Origin: Flavobacterium sp. WC2421
GTDB lineage: Bacteria; Bacteroidota; Bacteroidia; Flavobacteriales; Flavobacteriaceae
NCBI RefSeq assembly: GCF_040822115.1
Contig: NZ_CP162004.1
Coordinates: 496,001-560,000 of the forward strand
Reading direction: 5' to 3'
Length of the DNA: 64,000 bases
In this document: positions 19,201 to 34,200 of the stretch, in pieces
Position numbering within the stretch: the stretch's first letter is position 1
How the letters are laid out: the number at the start of each line of letters is the position of its first letter
The notes under the pieces: model-generated
Database searches by the model: none
Told to the model about the DNA's origin: nothing
Seen by the model: only the letters and a program-made list of their open reading frames with translations
Made by a program: the position numbers and the translations under genes

Positions 19201-22200
19201 CATTAGTCAATACATTGATCCCTGCGTCTCCTCCGTCTTTTCCATTGATTGGACCGGCAACCACATCGTCAATTGCATCGATTATCGCTTTTCCAACGGT
19301 TACTGTTACCGTAGCGGTATCGCAATTGCTTGGGTTTAGTTTTTCACAAATCGTGTATTGTATCGTGTACTCTCCTGCTGGTGTTCCTGCAGCAACACTT
19401 ACGCTTCCGTCGGTGTTTACGCTTAAGGCGGTAGTCGCTGTCGATGTTATTACTACATCTGCTGGAACTACTTTTACTCCATTTAAGGTGTCATTAGTCA
19501 ATACATTGATCCCTGCGTCTCCTCCGTCTTTTCCATTGATTGGACCGGCAACCACATCGTCAATTGCATCGATTATCGCTTTTCCAACGGTTACTGTTAC
19601 CGTAGCGGTATCACAATTGCTTGGGTTTAGTTTTTCACAAATCGTGTATTGTATCGTGTACTCTCCTGCTGGTGTTCCTGCAGCAACACTTACGCTTCCG
19701 TCGGTGTTTACGCTTAAGGCGGTAGTCGCTGTCGATGTTATTACTACATCTGCTGGAACTACTTTTACTCCATTTAAGGTGTCATTAGTCAATACATTGA
19801 TCCCTGCGTCTCCTCCGTCTTTTCCATTGATTGGACCGGCAACCACATCGTCAATTGCATCGATTATCGCTTTTCCAACGGTTACTGTTACCGTAGCGGT
19901 ATCGCAATTGCTTGGGTTTAGTTTTTCACAAATCGTGTATTGTATCGTGTACTCTCCTGCTGGTGTTCCTGCAGCAACACTTACGCTTCCGTCGGTGTTT
20001 ACGCTTAAGGCGGTAGTCGCTGTCGATGTTATTACTACATCTGCTGGAACTACTTTTACTCCATTTAAGGTGTCATTAGTCAATACATTGATTCCTGCGT
20101 CTCCTCCGTCTTTTCCATTGATTGGACCGGCAACCACATCGTCAATTGCATCGATTATCGCTTTTCCAACGGTTACTGTTACCGTAGCGGTATCACAATT
20201 GCTTGGGTTTAGTTTTTCACAAATCGTGTATTGTATCGTGTACTCTCCTGCTGGTGTTCCTGCAGCAACACTCACGCTTCCGTCGGTGTTTACGCTTAAG
20301 GCGGTAGTCGCTGTCGATGTTATTACTACATCTGCTGGAACTACTTTTACTCCATTTAAGGTGTCATTAGTCAATACATTGATTCCTGCGTCTCCTCCGT
20401 CTTTTCCATTGATTGGACCGGCAACCACATCGTCAATTGCATCGATTATCGCTTTTCCAACGGTTACTGTTACCGTAGCGGTATCGCAATTGCTTGGGTT
20501 TAGTTTTTCACAAATCGTGTATTGTATCGTGTACTCTCCTGCTGGTGTTCCTGCAGCAACACTTACGCTTCCGTCGGTGTTTACGCTTAAGGCCGTAGTC
20601 GCTGTCGATGTTATTACTACATCTGCTGGAACTACTTTTACTCCATTTAAGGTGTCATTAGTCAATACATTGATTCCTGCGTCTCCTCCGTCTTTTCCAT
20701 TGATTGGACCGGCAACCACATCGTCAATTGCATCGATTATCGCTTTTCCAACGGTTACTGTTACCGTAGCGGTATCACAATTGCTTGGGTTTAGTTTTTC
20801 ACAAATCGTGTATTGTATCGTGTACTCTCCTGCTGGTGTTCCTGCAGCAACACTCACGCTTCCGTCGGTGTTTACGCTTAAGGCGGTAGTCGCTGTCGAT
20901 GTTATTACTACATCTGCTGGAACTACTTTTACTCCATTTAAGGTATCATTAGTCAATACATTGATCCCTGCGTCTCCTCCGTCTTTTCCATTGATTGGAC
21001 CGGCAACCACATCGTCAATTGCATCGATTATCGCTTTTCCAACGGTTACTGTTACCGTAGCGGTATCACAATTGCTTGGGTTTAGTTTTTCACAAATCGT
21101 GTATTGTATCGTGTACTCTCCTGCTGGTGTTCCTGCAGCAACACTTACGCTTCCGTCGGTGTTTACGCTTAAGGCGGTAGTCGCTGTCGATGTTATTACT
21201 ACATCTGCTGGAACTACTTTTACTCCATTTAAGGTATCATTAGTCAATACATTGATCCCTGCGTCTCCTCCGTCTTTTCCATTGATTGGACCGGCAACCA
21301 CATCGTCAATTGCATCGATTATCGCTTTTCCAACGGTTACTGTTACCGTAGCGGTATCGCAATTGCTTGGGTTTAGTTTTTCACAAATCGTGTATTGTAT
21401 CGTGTACTCTCCTGCTGGTGTTCCTGCAGCAACACTTACGCTTCCGTCGGTGTTTACGCTTAAGGCGGTAGTCGCTGTCGATGTTATTACTACATCTGCT
21501 GGAACTACTTTTACTCCATTTAAGGTGTCATTAGTCAATACATTGATTCCTGCGTCTCCTCCGTCTTTTCCATTGATTGGACCGGCAACCACATCGTCAA
21601 TTGCATCGATTATCGCTTTTCCAACGGTTACTGTTACCGTAGCGGTATCACAATTGCTTGGGTTTAGTTTTTCACAAATCGTGTATTGTATCGTGTACTC
21701 TCCTGCTGGTGTTCCTGCAGCAACACTTACGCTTCCGTCGGTGTTTACGCTTAAGGCGGTAGTCGCTGTCGATGTTATTACTACATCTGCTGGAACTACT
21801 TTTACTCCATTTAAGGTGTCATTAGTCAATACATTGATCCCTGCATCTCCTCCGTCTTTTCCATTGATTGGACCGGCAACCACATCGTCAATTGCATCGA
21901 TTATCGCTTTTCCAACGGTTACTGTTACCGTAGCGGTATCACAATTGCTTGGGTTTAGTTTTTCACAAATCGTGTATTGTATCGTGTACTCTCCTGCTGG
22001 TGTTCCTGCAGCAACACTTACGCTTCCGTCGGTGTTTACGCTTAAGGCGGTAGTCGCTGTCGATGTTATTACTACATCTGCTGGAACTACTTTTACTCCA
22101 TTTAAGGTGTCATTAGTCAATACATTGATCCCTGCATCTCCTCCGTCTTTTCCATTGATTGGACCGGCAACCACATCGTCAATTGCATCGATTATCGCTT

Positions 22201-25200
22201 TTCCAACGGTTACTGTTACCGTAGCGGTATCGCAATTGCTTGGGTTTAGTTTTTCACAAATCGTGTATTGTATCGTGTACTCTCCTGCTGGTGTTCCTGC
22301 AGCAACACTTACGCTTCCGTCGGTGTTTACGCTTAAGGCGGTAGTCGCTGTCGATGTTATTACTACATCTGCTGGAACTACTTTTACTCCATTTAAGGTA
22401 TCATTAGTCAATACATTGATCCCTGCGTCTCCTCCGTCTTTTCCATTGATTGGACCGGCAACCACATCGTCAATTGCATCGATTATCGCTTTTCCAACGG
22501 TTACTGTTACCGTAGCGGTATCACAATTGCTTGGGTTTAGTTTTTCACAAATCGTGTATTGTATCGTGTACTCTCCTGCTGGTGTTCCTGCAGCAACACT
22601 TACGCTTCCGTCGGTGTTTACGCTTAAGGCGGTAGTCGCTGTCGATGTTATTACTACATCTGCTGGAACTACTTTTACTCCATTTAAGGTATCATTAGTC
22701 AATACATTGATCCCTGCGTCTCCTCCGTCTTTTCCATTGATTGGACCGGCAACCACATCGTCAATTGCATCGATTATCGCTTTTCCAACGGTTACTGTTA
22801 CCGTAGCGGTATCGCAATTGCTTGGGTTTAGTTTTTCACAAATCGTGTATTGTATCGTGTACTCTCCTGCTGGTGTTCCTGCAGCAACACTTACGCTTCC
22901 GTCGGTGTTTACGCTTAAGGCGGTAGTCGCTGTCGATGTTATTACTACATCTGCTGGAACTACTTTTACTCCATTTAAGGTGTCATTAGTCAATACATTG
23001 ATTCCTGCGTCTCCTCCGTCTTTTCCATTGATTGGACCGGCAACCACATCGTCAATTGCATCGATTATCGCTTTTCCAACGGTTACTGTTACCGTAGCGG
23101 TATCACAATTGCTTGGGTTTAGTTTTTCACAAATCGTGTATTGTATCGTGTACTCTCCTGCTGGTGTTCCTGCAGCAACACTTACGCTTCCGTCGGTGTT
23201 TACGCTTAAGGCGGTAGTCGCTGTCGATGTTATTACTACATCTGCTGGAACTACTTTTACTCCATTTAAGGTATCATTAATCAATACATTGATCCCTGCG
23301 TCTCCTCCGTCTTTTCCATTGATTGGACCGGCAACCACATCGTCAATTGCATCGATTATCGCTTTTCCAACGGTTACTGTTACCGTAGCGGTATCGCAAT
23401 TGCTTGGGTTTAGTTTTTCACAAATCGTGTATTGTATCGTGTACTCTCCTGCTGGTGTTCCTGCAGCAACACTTACGCTTCCGTCGGTGTTTACGCTTAA
23501 GGCGGTAGTCGCTGTCGATGTTATTACTACATCTGCTGGAACTACTTTTACTCCATTTAAGGTGTCATTAGTCAATACATTGATCCCTGTATCTCCTCCG
23601 TCTTTTCCATTGATTGGACCGGCAACCACATCGTCAATTGCATCGATTATCGCTTTTCCAACGGTTACTGTTACCGTAGCGGTATCGCAATTGCTTGGGT
23701 TTAGTTTTTCACAAATCGTGTATTGTATCGTGTACTCTCCTGCTGGTGTTCCTGCAGCAACACTTACGCTTCCGTCGGTGTTTACGCTTAAGGCGGTAGT
23801 CGCTGTCGATGTTATTACTACATCTGCTGGAACTACTTTTACTCCATTTAAGGTGTCATTAGTCAATACATTGATCCCTGCATCTCCTCCGTCTTTTCCA
23901 TTGATTGGACCGGCAACCACATCGTCAATTGCATCGATTATCGCTTTTCCAACGGTTACTGTTACCGTAGCGGTATCACAATTGCTTGGGTTTAGTTTTT
24001 CACAAATCGTGTATTGTATCGTGTACTCTCCTGCTGGTGTTCCTGCAGCAACACTTACGCTTCCGTCGGTGTTTACGCTTAAGGCGGTAGTCGCTGTCGA
24101 TGTTATTACTACATCTGCTGGAACTACTTTTACTCCATTTAAGGTGTCATTAGTCAATACATTGATCCCTGCATCTCCTCCGTCTTTTCCATTGATTGGA
24201 CCGGCAACCACATCGTCAATTGCATCGATTATCGCTTTTCCAACGGTTACTGTTACCGTAGCGGTATCGCAATTGCTTGGGTTTAGTTTTTCACAAATCG
24301 TGTATTGTATCGTGTACTCTCCTGCTGGTGTTCCTGCAGCAACACTTACGCTTCCGTCGGTGTTTACGCTTAAGGCGGTAGTCGCTGTCGATGTTATTAC
24401 TACATCTGCTGGAACTACTTTTACTCCATTTAAGGTATCATTAGTCAATACATTGATCCCTGCGTCTCCTCCGTCTTTTCCATTGATTGGACCGGCAACC
24501 ACATCGTCAATTGCATCGATTATCGCTTTTCCAACGGTTACTGTTACCGTAGCGGTATCACAATTGCTTGGGTTTAGTTTTTCACAAATCGTGTATTGTA
24601 TCGTGTACTCTCCTGCTGGTGTTCCTGCAGCAACACTTACGCTTCCGTCGGTGTTTACGCTTAAGGCGGTAGTCGCTGTCGATGTTATTACTACATCTGC
24701 TGGAACTACTTTTACTCCATTTAAGGTATCATTAGTCAATACATTGATCCCTGCGTCTCCTCCGTCTTTTCCATTGATTGGACCGGCAACCACATCGTCA
24801 ATTGCATCGATTATCGCTTTTCCAACGGTTACTGTTACCGTAGCGGTATCGCAATTGCTTGGGTTTAGTTTTTCACAAATCGTGTATTGTATCGTGTACT
24901 CTCCTGCTGGTGTTCCTGCAGCAACACTTACGCTTCCGTCGGTGTTTACGCTTAAGGCGGTAGTCGCTGTCGATGTTATTACTACATCTGCTGGAACTAC
25001 TTTTACTCCATTTAAGGTGTCATTAGTCAATACATTGATTCCTGCGTCTCCTCCGTCTTTTCCATTGATTGGACCGGCAACCACATCGTCAATTGCATCG
25101 ATTATCGCTTTTCCAACGGTTACTGTTACCGTAGCGGTATCACAATTGCTTGGGTTTAGTTTTTCACAAATCGTGTATTGTATCGTGTACTCTCCTGCTG

Positions 25201-28200
25201 GTGTTCCTGCAGCAACACTTACGCTTCCGTCGGTGTTTACGCTTAAGGCGGTAGTCGCTGTCGATGTTATTACTACATCTGCTGGAACTACTTTTACTCC
25301 ATTTAAGGTATCATTAATCAATACATTGATCCCTGCGTCTCCTCCGTCTTTTCCATTGATTGGACCGGCAACCACATCGTCAATTGCATCGATTATCGCT
25401 TTTCCAACGGTTACTGTTACCGTAGCGGTATCGCAATTGCTTGGGTTTAGTTTTTCACAAATCGTGTATTGTATCGTGTACTCTCCTGCTGGTGTTCCTG
25501 CAGCAACACTTACGCTTCCGTCGGTGTTTACGCTTAAGGCGGTAGTCGCTGTCGATGTTATTACTACATCTGCTGGAACTACTTTTACTCCATTTAAGGT
25601 GTCATTAGTCAATACATTGATCCCTGCATCTCCTCCGTCTTTTCCATTGATTGGACCGGCAACCACATCGTCAATTGCATCGATTATCGCTTTTCCAACG
25701 GTTACTGTTACCGTAGCGGTATCACAATTGCTTGGGTTTAGTTTTTCACAAATCGTGTATTGTATCGTGTACTCTCCTGCTGGTGTTCCTGCAGCAACAC
25801 TTACGCTTCCGTCGGTGTTTACGCTTAAGGCGGTAGTCGCTGTCGATGTTATTACTACATCTGCTGGAACTACTTTTACTCCATTTAAGGTGTCATTAGT
25901 CAATACATTGATCCCTGCGTCTCCTCCGTCTTTTCCATTGATTGGACCGGCAACCACATCGTCAATTGCATCGATTATCGCTTTTCCAACGGTTACTGTT
26001 ACCGTAGCGGTATCGCAATTGCTTGGGTTTAGTTTTTCACAAATCGTGTATTGTATCGTGTACTCTCCTGCTGGTGTTCCTGCAGCAACACTTACGCTTC
26101 CGTCGGTGTTTACGCTTAAGGCCGTAGTCGCTGTCGATGTTATTACTACATCTGCTGGAACTACTTTTACTCCATTTAAGGTGTCATTAGTCAATACATT
26201 GATTCCTGCGTCTCCTCCGTCTTTTCCATTGATTGGACCGGCAACCACATCGTCAATTGCATCGATTATCGCTTTTCCAACGGTTACTGTTACCGTAGCG
26301 GTATCACAATTGCTTGGGTTTAGTTTTTCACAAATCGTGTATTGTATCGTGTACTCTCCTGCTGGTGTTCCTGCAGCAACACTCACGCTTCCGTCGGTGT
26401 TTACGCTTAAGGCGGTAGTCGCTGTCGATGTTATTACTACATCTGCTGGAACTACTTTTACTCCATTTAAGGTGTCATTAGTCAATACATTGATCCCTGT
26501 ATCTCCTCCGTCTTTTCCATTGATTGGACCGGCAACCACATCGTCAATTGCATCGATTATCGCTTTTCCAACGGTTACTGTTACCGTAGCGGTATCGCAA
26601 TTGCTTGGGTTTAGTTTTTCACAAATCGTGTATTGTATCGTGTACTCTCCTGCTGGTGTTCCTGCAGCAACACTCACGCTTCCGTCGGTGTTTACGCTTA
26701 AGGCGGTAGTCGCTGTCGATGTAATTACTACATCTGCTGGAACTACTTTTACTCCATTTAAGGTGTCATTAGTCAATACATTGATCCCTGCGTCTCCTCC
26801 GTCTTTTCCATTGATTGGACCGGCAACCACATCGTCAATTGCATCGATTATCGCTTTTCCAACGGTTACTGTTACCGTAGCGGTATCGCAATTGCTTGGG
26901 TTTAGTTTTTCACAAATCGTGTATTGTATCGTGTACTCTCCTGCTGGTGTTCCTGCAGCAACACTTACGCTTCCGTCGGTGTTTACGCTTAAGGCCGTAG
27001 TCGCTGTCGATGTTATTACTACATCTGCTGGAACTACTTTTACTCCATTTAAGGTGTCATTAGTCAATACATTGATTCCTGCGTCTCCTCCGTCTTTTCC
27101 ATTGATTGGACCGGCAACCACATCGTCAATTGCATCGATTATCGCTTTTCCAACGGTTACTGTTACCGTAGCGGTATCACAATTGCTTGGGTTTAGTTTT
27201 TCACAAATCGTGTATTGTATCGTGTACTCTCCTGCTGGTGTTCCTGCAGCAACACTCACGCTTCCGTCGGTGTTTACGCTTAAGGCGGTAGTCGCTGTCG
27301 ATGTTATTACTACATCTGCTGGAACTACTTTTACTCCATTTAAGGTGTCATTAGTCAATACATTGATCCCTGTATCTCCTCCGTCTTTTCCATTGATTGG
27401 ACCGGCAACCACATCGTCAATTGCATCGATTATCGCTTTTCCAACGGTTACTGTTACCGTAGCGGTATCGCAATTGCTTGGGTTTAGTTTTTCACAAATC
27501 GTGTATTGTATCGTGTACTCTCCTGCTGGTGTTCCTGCAGCAACACTCACGCTTCCGTCGGTGTTTACGCTTAAGGCGGTAGTCGCTGTCGATGTAATTA
27601 CTACATCTGCTGGAACTACTTTTACTCCATTTAAGGTGTCATTAGTCAATACATTGATCCCTGCGTCTCCTCCGTCTTTTCCATTGATTGGACCGGCAAC
27701 CACATCGTCAATTGCATCGATTATCGCTTTTCCAACGGTTACTGTTACCGTAGCGGTATCACAATTGCTTGGGTTTAGTTTTTCACAAATCGTGTATTGT
27801 ATCGTGTACTCTCCTGCTGGTGTTCCTGCAGCAACACTTACGCTTCCGTCGGTGTTTACGCTTAAGGCGGTAGTCGCTGTCGATGTTATTACTACATCTG
27901 CTGGAACTACTTTTACTCCATTTAAGGTGTCATTAGTCAATACATTGATCCCTGCATCTCCTCCGTCTTTTCCATTGATTGGACCGGCAACCACATCGTC
28001 AATTGCATCGATTATCGCTTTTCCAACGGTTACTGTTACCGTAGCGGTATCACAATTGCTTGGGTTTAGTTTTTCACAAATCGTGTATTGTATCGTGTAC
28101 TCTCCTGCTGGTGTTCCTGCAGCAACACTTACGCTTCCGTCGGTGTTTACGCTTAAGGCGGTAGTCGCTGTCGATGTTATTACTACATCTGCTGGAACTA

Positions 28201-31200
28201 CTTTTACTCCATTTAAGGTGTCATTAGTCAATACATTGATCCCTGCATCTCCTCCGTCTTTTCCATTGATTGGACCGGCAACCACATCGTCAATTGCATC
28301 GATTATCGCTTTTCCAACGGTTACTGTTACCGTAGCGGTATCGCAATTGCTTGGGTTTAGTTTTTCACAAATCGTGTATTGTATCGTGTACTCTCCTGCT
28401 GGTGTTCCTGCAGCAACACTTACGCTTCCGTCGGTGTTTACGCTTAAGGCGGTAGTCGCTGTCGATGTTATTACTACATCTGCTGGAACTACTTTTACTC
28501 CATTTAAGGTGTCATTAGTCAATACATTGATCCCTGTATCTCCTCCGTCTTTTCCATTGATTGGACCGGCAACCACATCGTCAATTGCATCGATTATCGC
28601 TTTTCCAACGGTTACTGTTACCGTAGCGGTATCACAATTGCTTGGGTTTAGTTTTTCACAAATCGTGTATTGTATCGTGTACTCTCCTGCTGGTGTTCCT
28701 GCAGCAACACTTACGCTTCCGTCGGTGTTTACGCTTAAGGCGGTAGTCGCTGTCGATGTTATTACTACATCTGCTGGAACTACTTTTACTCCATTTAAGG
28801 TATCATTAGTCAATACATTGATCCCTGCGTCTCCTCCGTCTTTTCCATTGATTGGACCGGCAACCACATCGTCAATTGCATCGATTATCGCTTTTCCAAC
28901 GGTTACTGTTACCGTAGCGGTATCGCAATTGCTTGGGTTTAGTTTTTCACAAATCGTGTATTGTATCGTGTACTCTCCTGCTGGTGTTCCTGCAGCAACA
29001 CTTACGCTTCCGTCGGTGTTTACGCTTAAGGCGGTAGTCGCTGTCGATGTTATTACTACATCTGCTGGAACTACTTTTACTCCATTTAAGGTGTCATTAG
29101 TCAATACATTGATCCCTGCATCTCCTCCGTCTTTTCCATTGATTGGACCGGCAACCACATCGTCAATTGCATCGATTATCGCTTTTCCAACGGTTACTGT
29201 TACCGTAGCGGTATCGCAATTGCTTGGGTTTAGTTTTTCACAAATCGTGTATTGTATCGTGTACTCTCCTGCTGGTGTTCCTGCAGCAACACTTACGCTT
29301 CCGTCGGTGTTTACGCTTAAGGCGGTAGTCGCTGTCGATGTTATTACTACATCTGCTGGAACTACTTTTACTCCATTTAAGGTGTCATTAGTCAATACAT
29401 TGATCCCTGTATCTCCTCCGTCTTTTCCATTGATTGGACCGGCAACCACATCGTCAATTGCATCGATTATCGCTTTTCCAACGGTTACTGTTACCGTAGC
29501 GGTATCACAATTGCTTGGGTTTAGTTTTTCACAAATCGTGTATTGTATCGTGTACTCTCCTGCTGGTGTTCCTGCAGCAACACTTACGCTTCCGTCGGTG
29601 TTTACGCTTAAGGCGGTAGTCGCTGTCGATGTTATTACTACATCTGCTGGAACTACTTTTACTCCATTTAAGGTATCATTAGTCAATACATTGATCCCTG
29701 CGTCTCCTCCGTCTTTTCCATTGATTGGACCGGCAACCACATCGTCAATTGCATCGATTATCGCTTTTCCAACGGTTACTGTTACCGTAGCGGTATCGCA
29801 ATTGCTTGGGTTTAGTTTTTCACAAATCGTGTATTGTATCGTGTACTCTCCTGCTGGTGTTCCTGCAGCAACACTTACGCTTCCGTCGGTGTTTACGCTT
29901 AAGGCGGTAGTCGCTGTCGATGTTATTACTACATCTGCTGGAACTACTTTTACTCCATTTAAGGTGTCATTAGTCAATACATTGATTCCTGCGTCTCCTC
30001 CGTCTTTTCCATTGATTGGACCGGCAACCACATCGTCAATTGCATCGATTATCGCTTTTCCAACGGTTACTGTTACCGTAGCGGTATCACAATTGCTTGG
30101 GTTTAGTTTTTCACAAATCGTGTATTGTATCGTGTACTCTCCTGCTGGTGTTCCTGCAGCAACACTTACGCTTCCGTCGGTGTTTACGCTTAAGGCGGTA
30201 GTCGCTGTCGATGTTATTACTACATCTGCTGGAACTACTTTTACTCCATTTAAGGTGTCATTAGTCAATACATTGATCCCTGCGTCTCCTCCGTCTTTTC
30301 CATTGATTGGACCGGCAACCACATCGTCAATTGCATCGATTATCGCTTTTCCAACGGTTACTGTTACCGTAGCGGTATCACAATTGCTTGGGTTTAGTTT
30401 TTCACAAATCGTGTATTGTATCGTGTACTCTCCTGCTGGTGTTCCTGCAGCAACACTTACGCTTCCGTCGGTGTTTACGCTTAAGGCGGTAGTCGCTGTC
30501 GATGTTATTACTACATCTGCTGGAACTACTTTTACTCCATTTAAGGTGTCATTAGTCAATACATTGATTCCTGCGTCTCCTCCGTCTTTTCCATTGATTG
30601 GACCGGCAACCACATCGTCAATTGCATCGATTATCGCTTTTCCAACGGTTACTGTTACCGTAGCGGTATCACAATTGCTTGGGTTTAGTTTTTCACAAAT
30701 CGTGTATTGTATCGTGTACTCTCCTGCTGGTGTTCCTGCAGCAACACTTACGCTTCCGTCGGTGTTTACGCTTAAGGCGGTAGTCGCTGTCGATGTTATT
30801 ACTACATCTGCTGGAACTACTTTTACTCCATTTAAGGTGTCATTATCCAATACATTGATCCCTGCATCTCCTCCGTCTTTTCCATTGATTGGACCGGCAA
30901 CCACATCGTCAATTGCATCGATTATCGCTTTTCCAACGGTTACTGTTACCGTAGCGGTATCACAATTGCTTGGGTTTAGTTTTTCACAAATCGTGTATTG
31001 TATCGTGTACTCTCCTGCTGGTGTTCCTGCAGCAACACTTACGCTTCCGTCGGTGTTTACGCTTAAGGCGGTAGTCGCTGTCGATGTTATTACTACATCT
31101 GCTGGAACTACTTTTACTCCATTTAAGGTATCATTATCCAATACATTGATCCCTGCATCTCCTCCGTCTTTTCCATTGATTGGACCGGCAACCACATCGT

Positions 31201-34200
31201 CAATTGCATCGATTATCGCTTTTCCAACGGTTACTGTTACCGTAGCGGTATCACAATTGCTTGGGTTTAGTTTTTCACAAATCGTGTATTGTATCGTGTA
31301 CTCTCCTGCTGGTGTTCCTGCAGCAACACTCACGCTTCCGTCGGTGTTTACGCTTAAGGCGGTAGTCGCTGTCGATGTTATTACTACATCTGCTGGAACT
31401 ACTTTTACTCCATTTAAGGTGTCATTAGTCAATACATTGATCCCTGTATCTCCTCCGTCTTTTCCATTGATTGGACCGGCAACCACATCGTCAATTGCAT
31501 CGATTATCGCTTTTCCAACGGTTACTGTTACCGTAGCGGTATCGCAATTGCTTGGGTTTAGTTTTTCACAAATCGTGTATTGTATCGTGTACTCTCCTGC
31601 TGGTGTTCCTGCAGCAACACTCACGCTTCCGTCGGTGTTTACGCTTAAGGCGGTAGTCGCTGTCGATGTAATTACTACATCTGCTGGAACTACTTTTACT
31701 CCATTTAAGGTGTCATTAGTCAATACATTGATCCCTGCGTCTCCTCCGTCTTTTCCATTGATTGGACCGGCAACCACATCGTCAATTGCATCGATTATCG
31801 CTTTTCCAACGGTTACTGTTACCGTAGCGGTATCGCAATTGCTTGGGTTTAGTTTTTCACAAATCGTGTATTGTATCGTGTACTCTCCTGCTGGTGTTCC
31901 TGCAGCAACACTTACGCTTCCGTCGGTGTTTACGCTTAAGGCGGTAGTCGCTGTCGATGTTATTACTACATCTGCTGGAACTACTTTTACTCCATTTAAG
32001 GTATCATTAGTCAATACATTGATTCCTGCGTCTCCTCCGTCTTTTCCATTGATTGGACCGGCAACCACATCGTCAATTGCATCGATTATCGCTTTTCCAA
32101 CGGTTACTGTTACCGTAGCGGTATCACAATTGCTTGGGTTTAGTTTTTCACAAATCGTGTATTGTATCGTGTACTCTCCTGCTGGTGTTCCTGCAGCAAC
32201 ACTTACGCTTCCGTCGGTGTTTACGCTTAAGGCGGTAGTCGCTGTCGATGTTATTACTACATCTGCTGGAACTACTTTTACTCCATTTAAGGTGTCATTA
32301 GTCAATACATTGATCCCTGTATCTCCTCCGTCTTTTCCATTGATTGGACCGGCAACCACATCGTCAATTGCATCGATTATCGCTTTTCCAACGGTTACTG
32401 TTACCGTAGCGGTATCGCAATTGCTTGGGTTTAGTTTTTCACAAATCGTGTATTGTATCGTGTACTCTCCTGCTGGTGTTCCTGCAGCAACACTCACGCT
32501 TCCGTCGGTGTTTACGCTTAAGGCGGTAGTCGCTGTCGATGTTATTACTACATCTGCTGGAACTACTTTTACTCCATTTAAGGTGTCATTAGTCAATACA
32601 TTGATCCCTGCGTCTCCTCCGTCTTTTCCATTGATTGGACCGGCAACCACATCGTCAATTGCATCGATTATCGCTTTTCCAACGGTTACTGTTACCGTAG
32701 CGGTATCGCAATTGCTTGGGTTTAGTTTTTCACAAATCGTGTATTGTATCGTGTACTCTCCTGCTGGTGTTCCTGCAGCAACACTTACGCTTCCGTCGGT
32801 GTTTACGCTTAAGGCGGTAGTCGCTGTCGATGTTATTACTACATCTGCTGGAACTACTTTTACTCCATTTAAGGTATCATTAGTCAATACATTGATTCCT
32901 GCGTCTCCTCCGTCTTTTCCATTGATTGGACCGGCAACCACATCGTCAATTGCATCGATTATCGCTTTTCCAACGGTTACTGTTACCGTAGCGGTATCAC
33001 AATTGCTTGGGTTTAGTTTTTCACAAATCGTGTATTGTATCGTGTACTCTCCTGCTGGTGTTCCTGCAGCAACACTTACGCTTCCGTCGGTGTTTACGCT
33101 TAAGGCGGTAGTCGCTGTCGATGTTATTACTACATCTGCTGGAACTACTTTTACTCCATTTAAGGTGTCATTAGTCAATACATTGATCCCTGCATCTCCT
33201 CCGTCTTTTCCATTGATTGGACCGGCAACCACATCGTCAATTGCATCGATTATCGCTTTTCCAACGGTTACTGTTACCGTAGCGGTATCACAATTGCTTG
33301 GGTTTAGTTTTTCACAAATCGTGTATTGTATCGTGTACTCTCCTGCTGGTGTTCCTGCAGCAACACTCACGCTTCCGTCGGTGTTTACGCTTAAGGCGGT
33401 AGTCGCTGTCGATGTTATTACTACATCTGCTGGAACTACTTTTACTCCATTTAAGGTGTCATTAGTCAATACATTGATCCCTGCATCTCCTCCGTCTTTT
33501 CCATTGATTGGACCGGCAACCACATCGTCAATTGCATCGATTATCGCTTTTCCAACGGTTACTGTTACCGTAGCGGTATCGCAATTGCTTGGGTTTAGTT
33601 TTTCACAAATCGTGTATTGTATCGTGTACTCTCCTGCTGGTGTTCCTGCAGCAACACTTACGCTTCCGTCGGTGTTTACGCTTAAGGCGGTAGTCGCTGT
33701 CGATGTTATTACTACATCTGCTGGAACTACTTTTACTCCATTTAAGGTGTCATTAGTCAATACATTGATCCCTGTATCTCCTCCGTCTTTTCCATTGATT
33801 GGACCGGCAACCACATCGTCAATTGCATCGATTATCGCTTTTCCAACGGTTACTGTTACCGTAGCGGTATCACAATTGCTTGGGTTTAGTTTTTCACAAA
33901 TCGTGTATTGTATCGTGTACTCTCCTGCTGGTGTTCCTGCAGCAACACTTACGCTTCCGTCGGTGTTTACGCTTAAGGCGGTAGTCGCTGTCGATGTTAT
34001 TACTACATCTGCTGGAACTACTTTTACTCCATTTAAGGTATCATTAGTCAATACATTGATCCCTGCGTCTCCTCCGTCTTTTCCATTGATTGGACCGGCA
34101 ACCACATCGTCAATTGCATCGATTATCGCTTTTCCAACGGTTACTGTTACCGTAGCGGTATCGCAATTGCTTGGGTTTAGTTTTTCACAAATCGTGTATT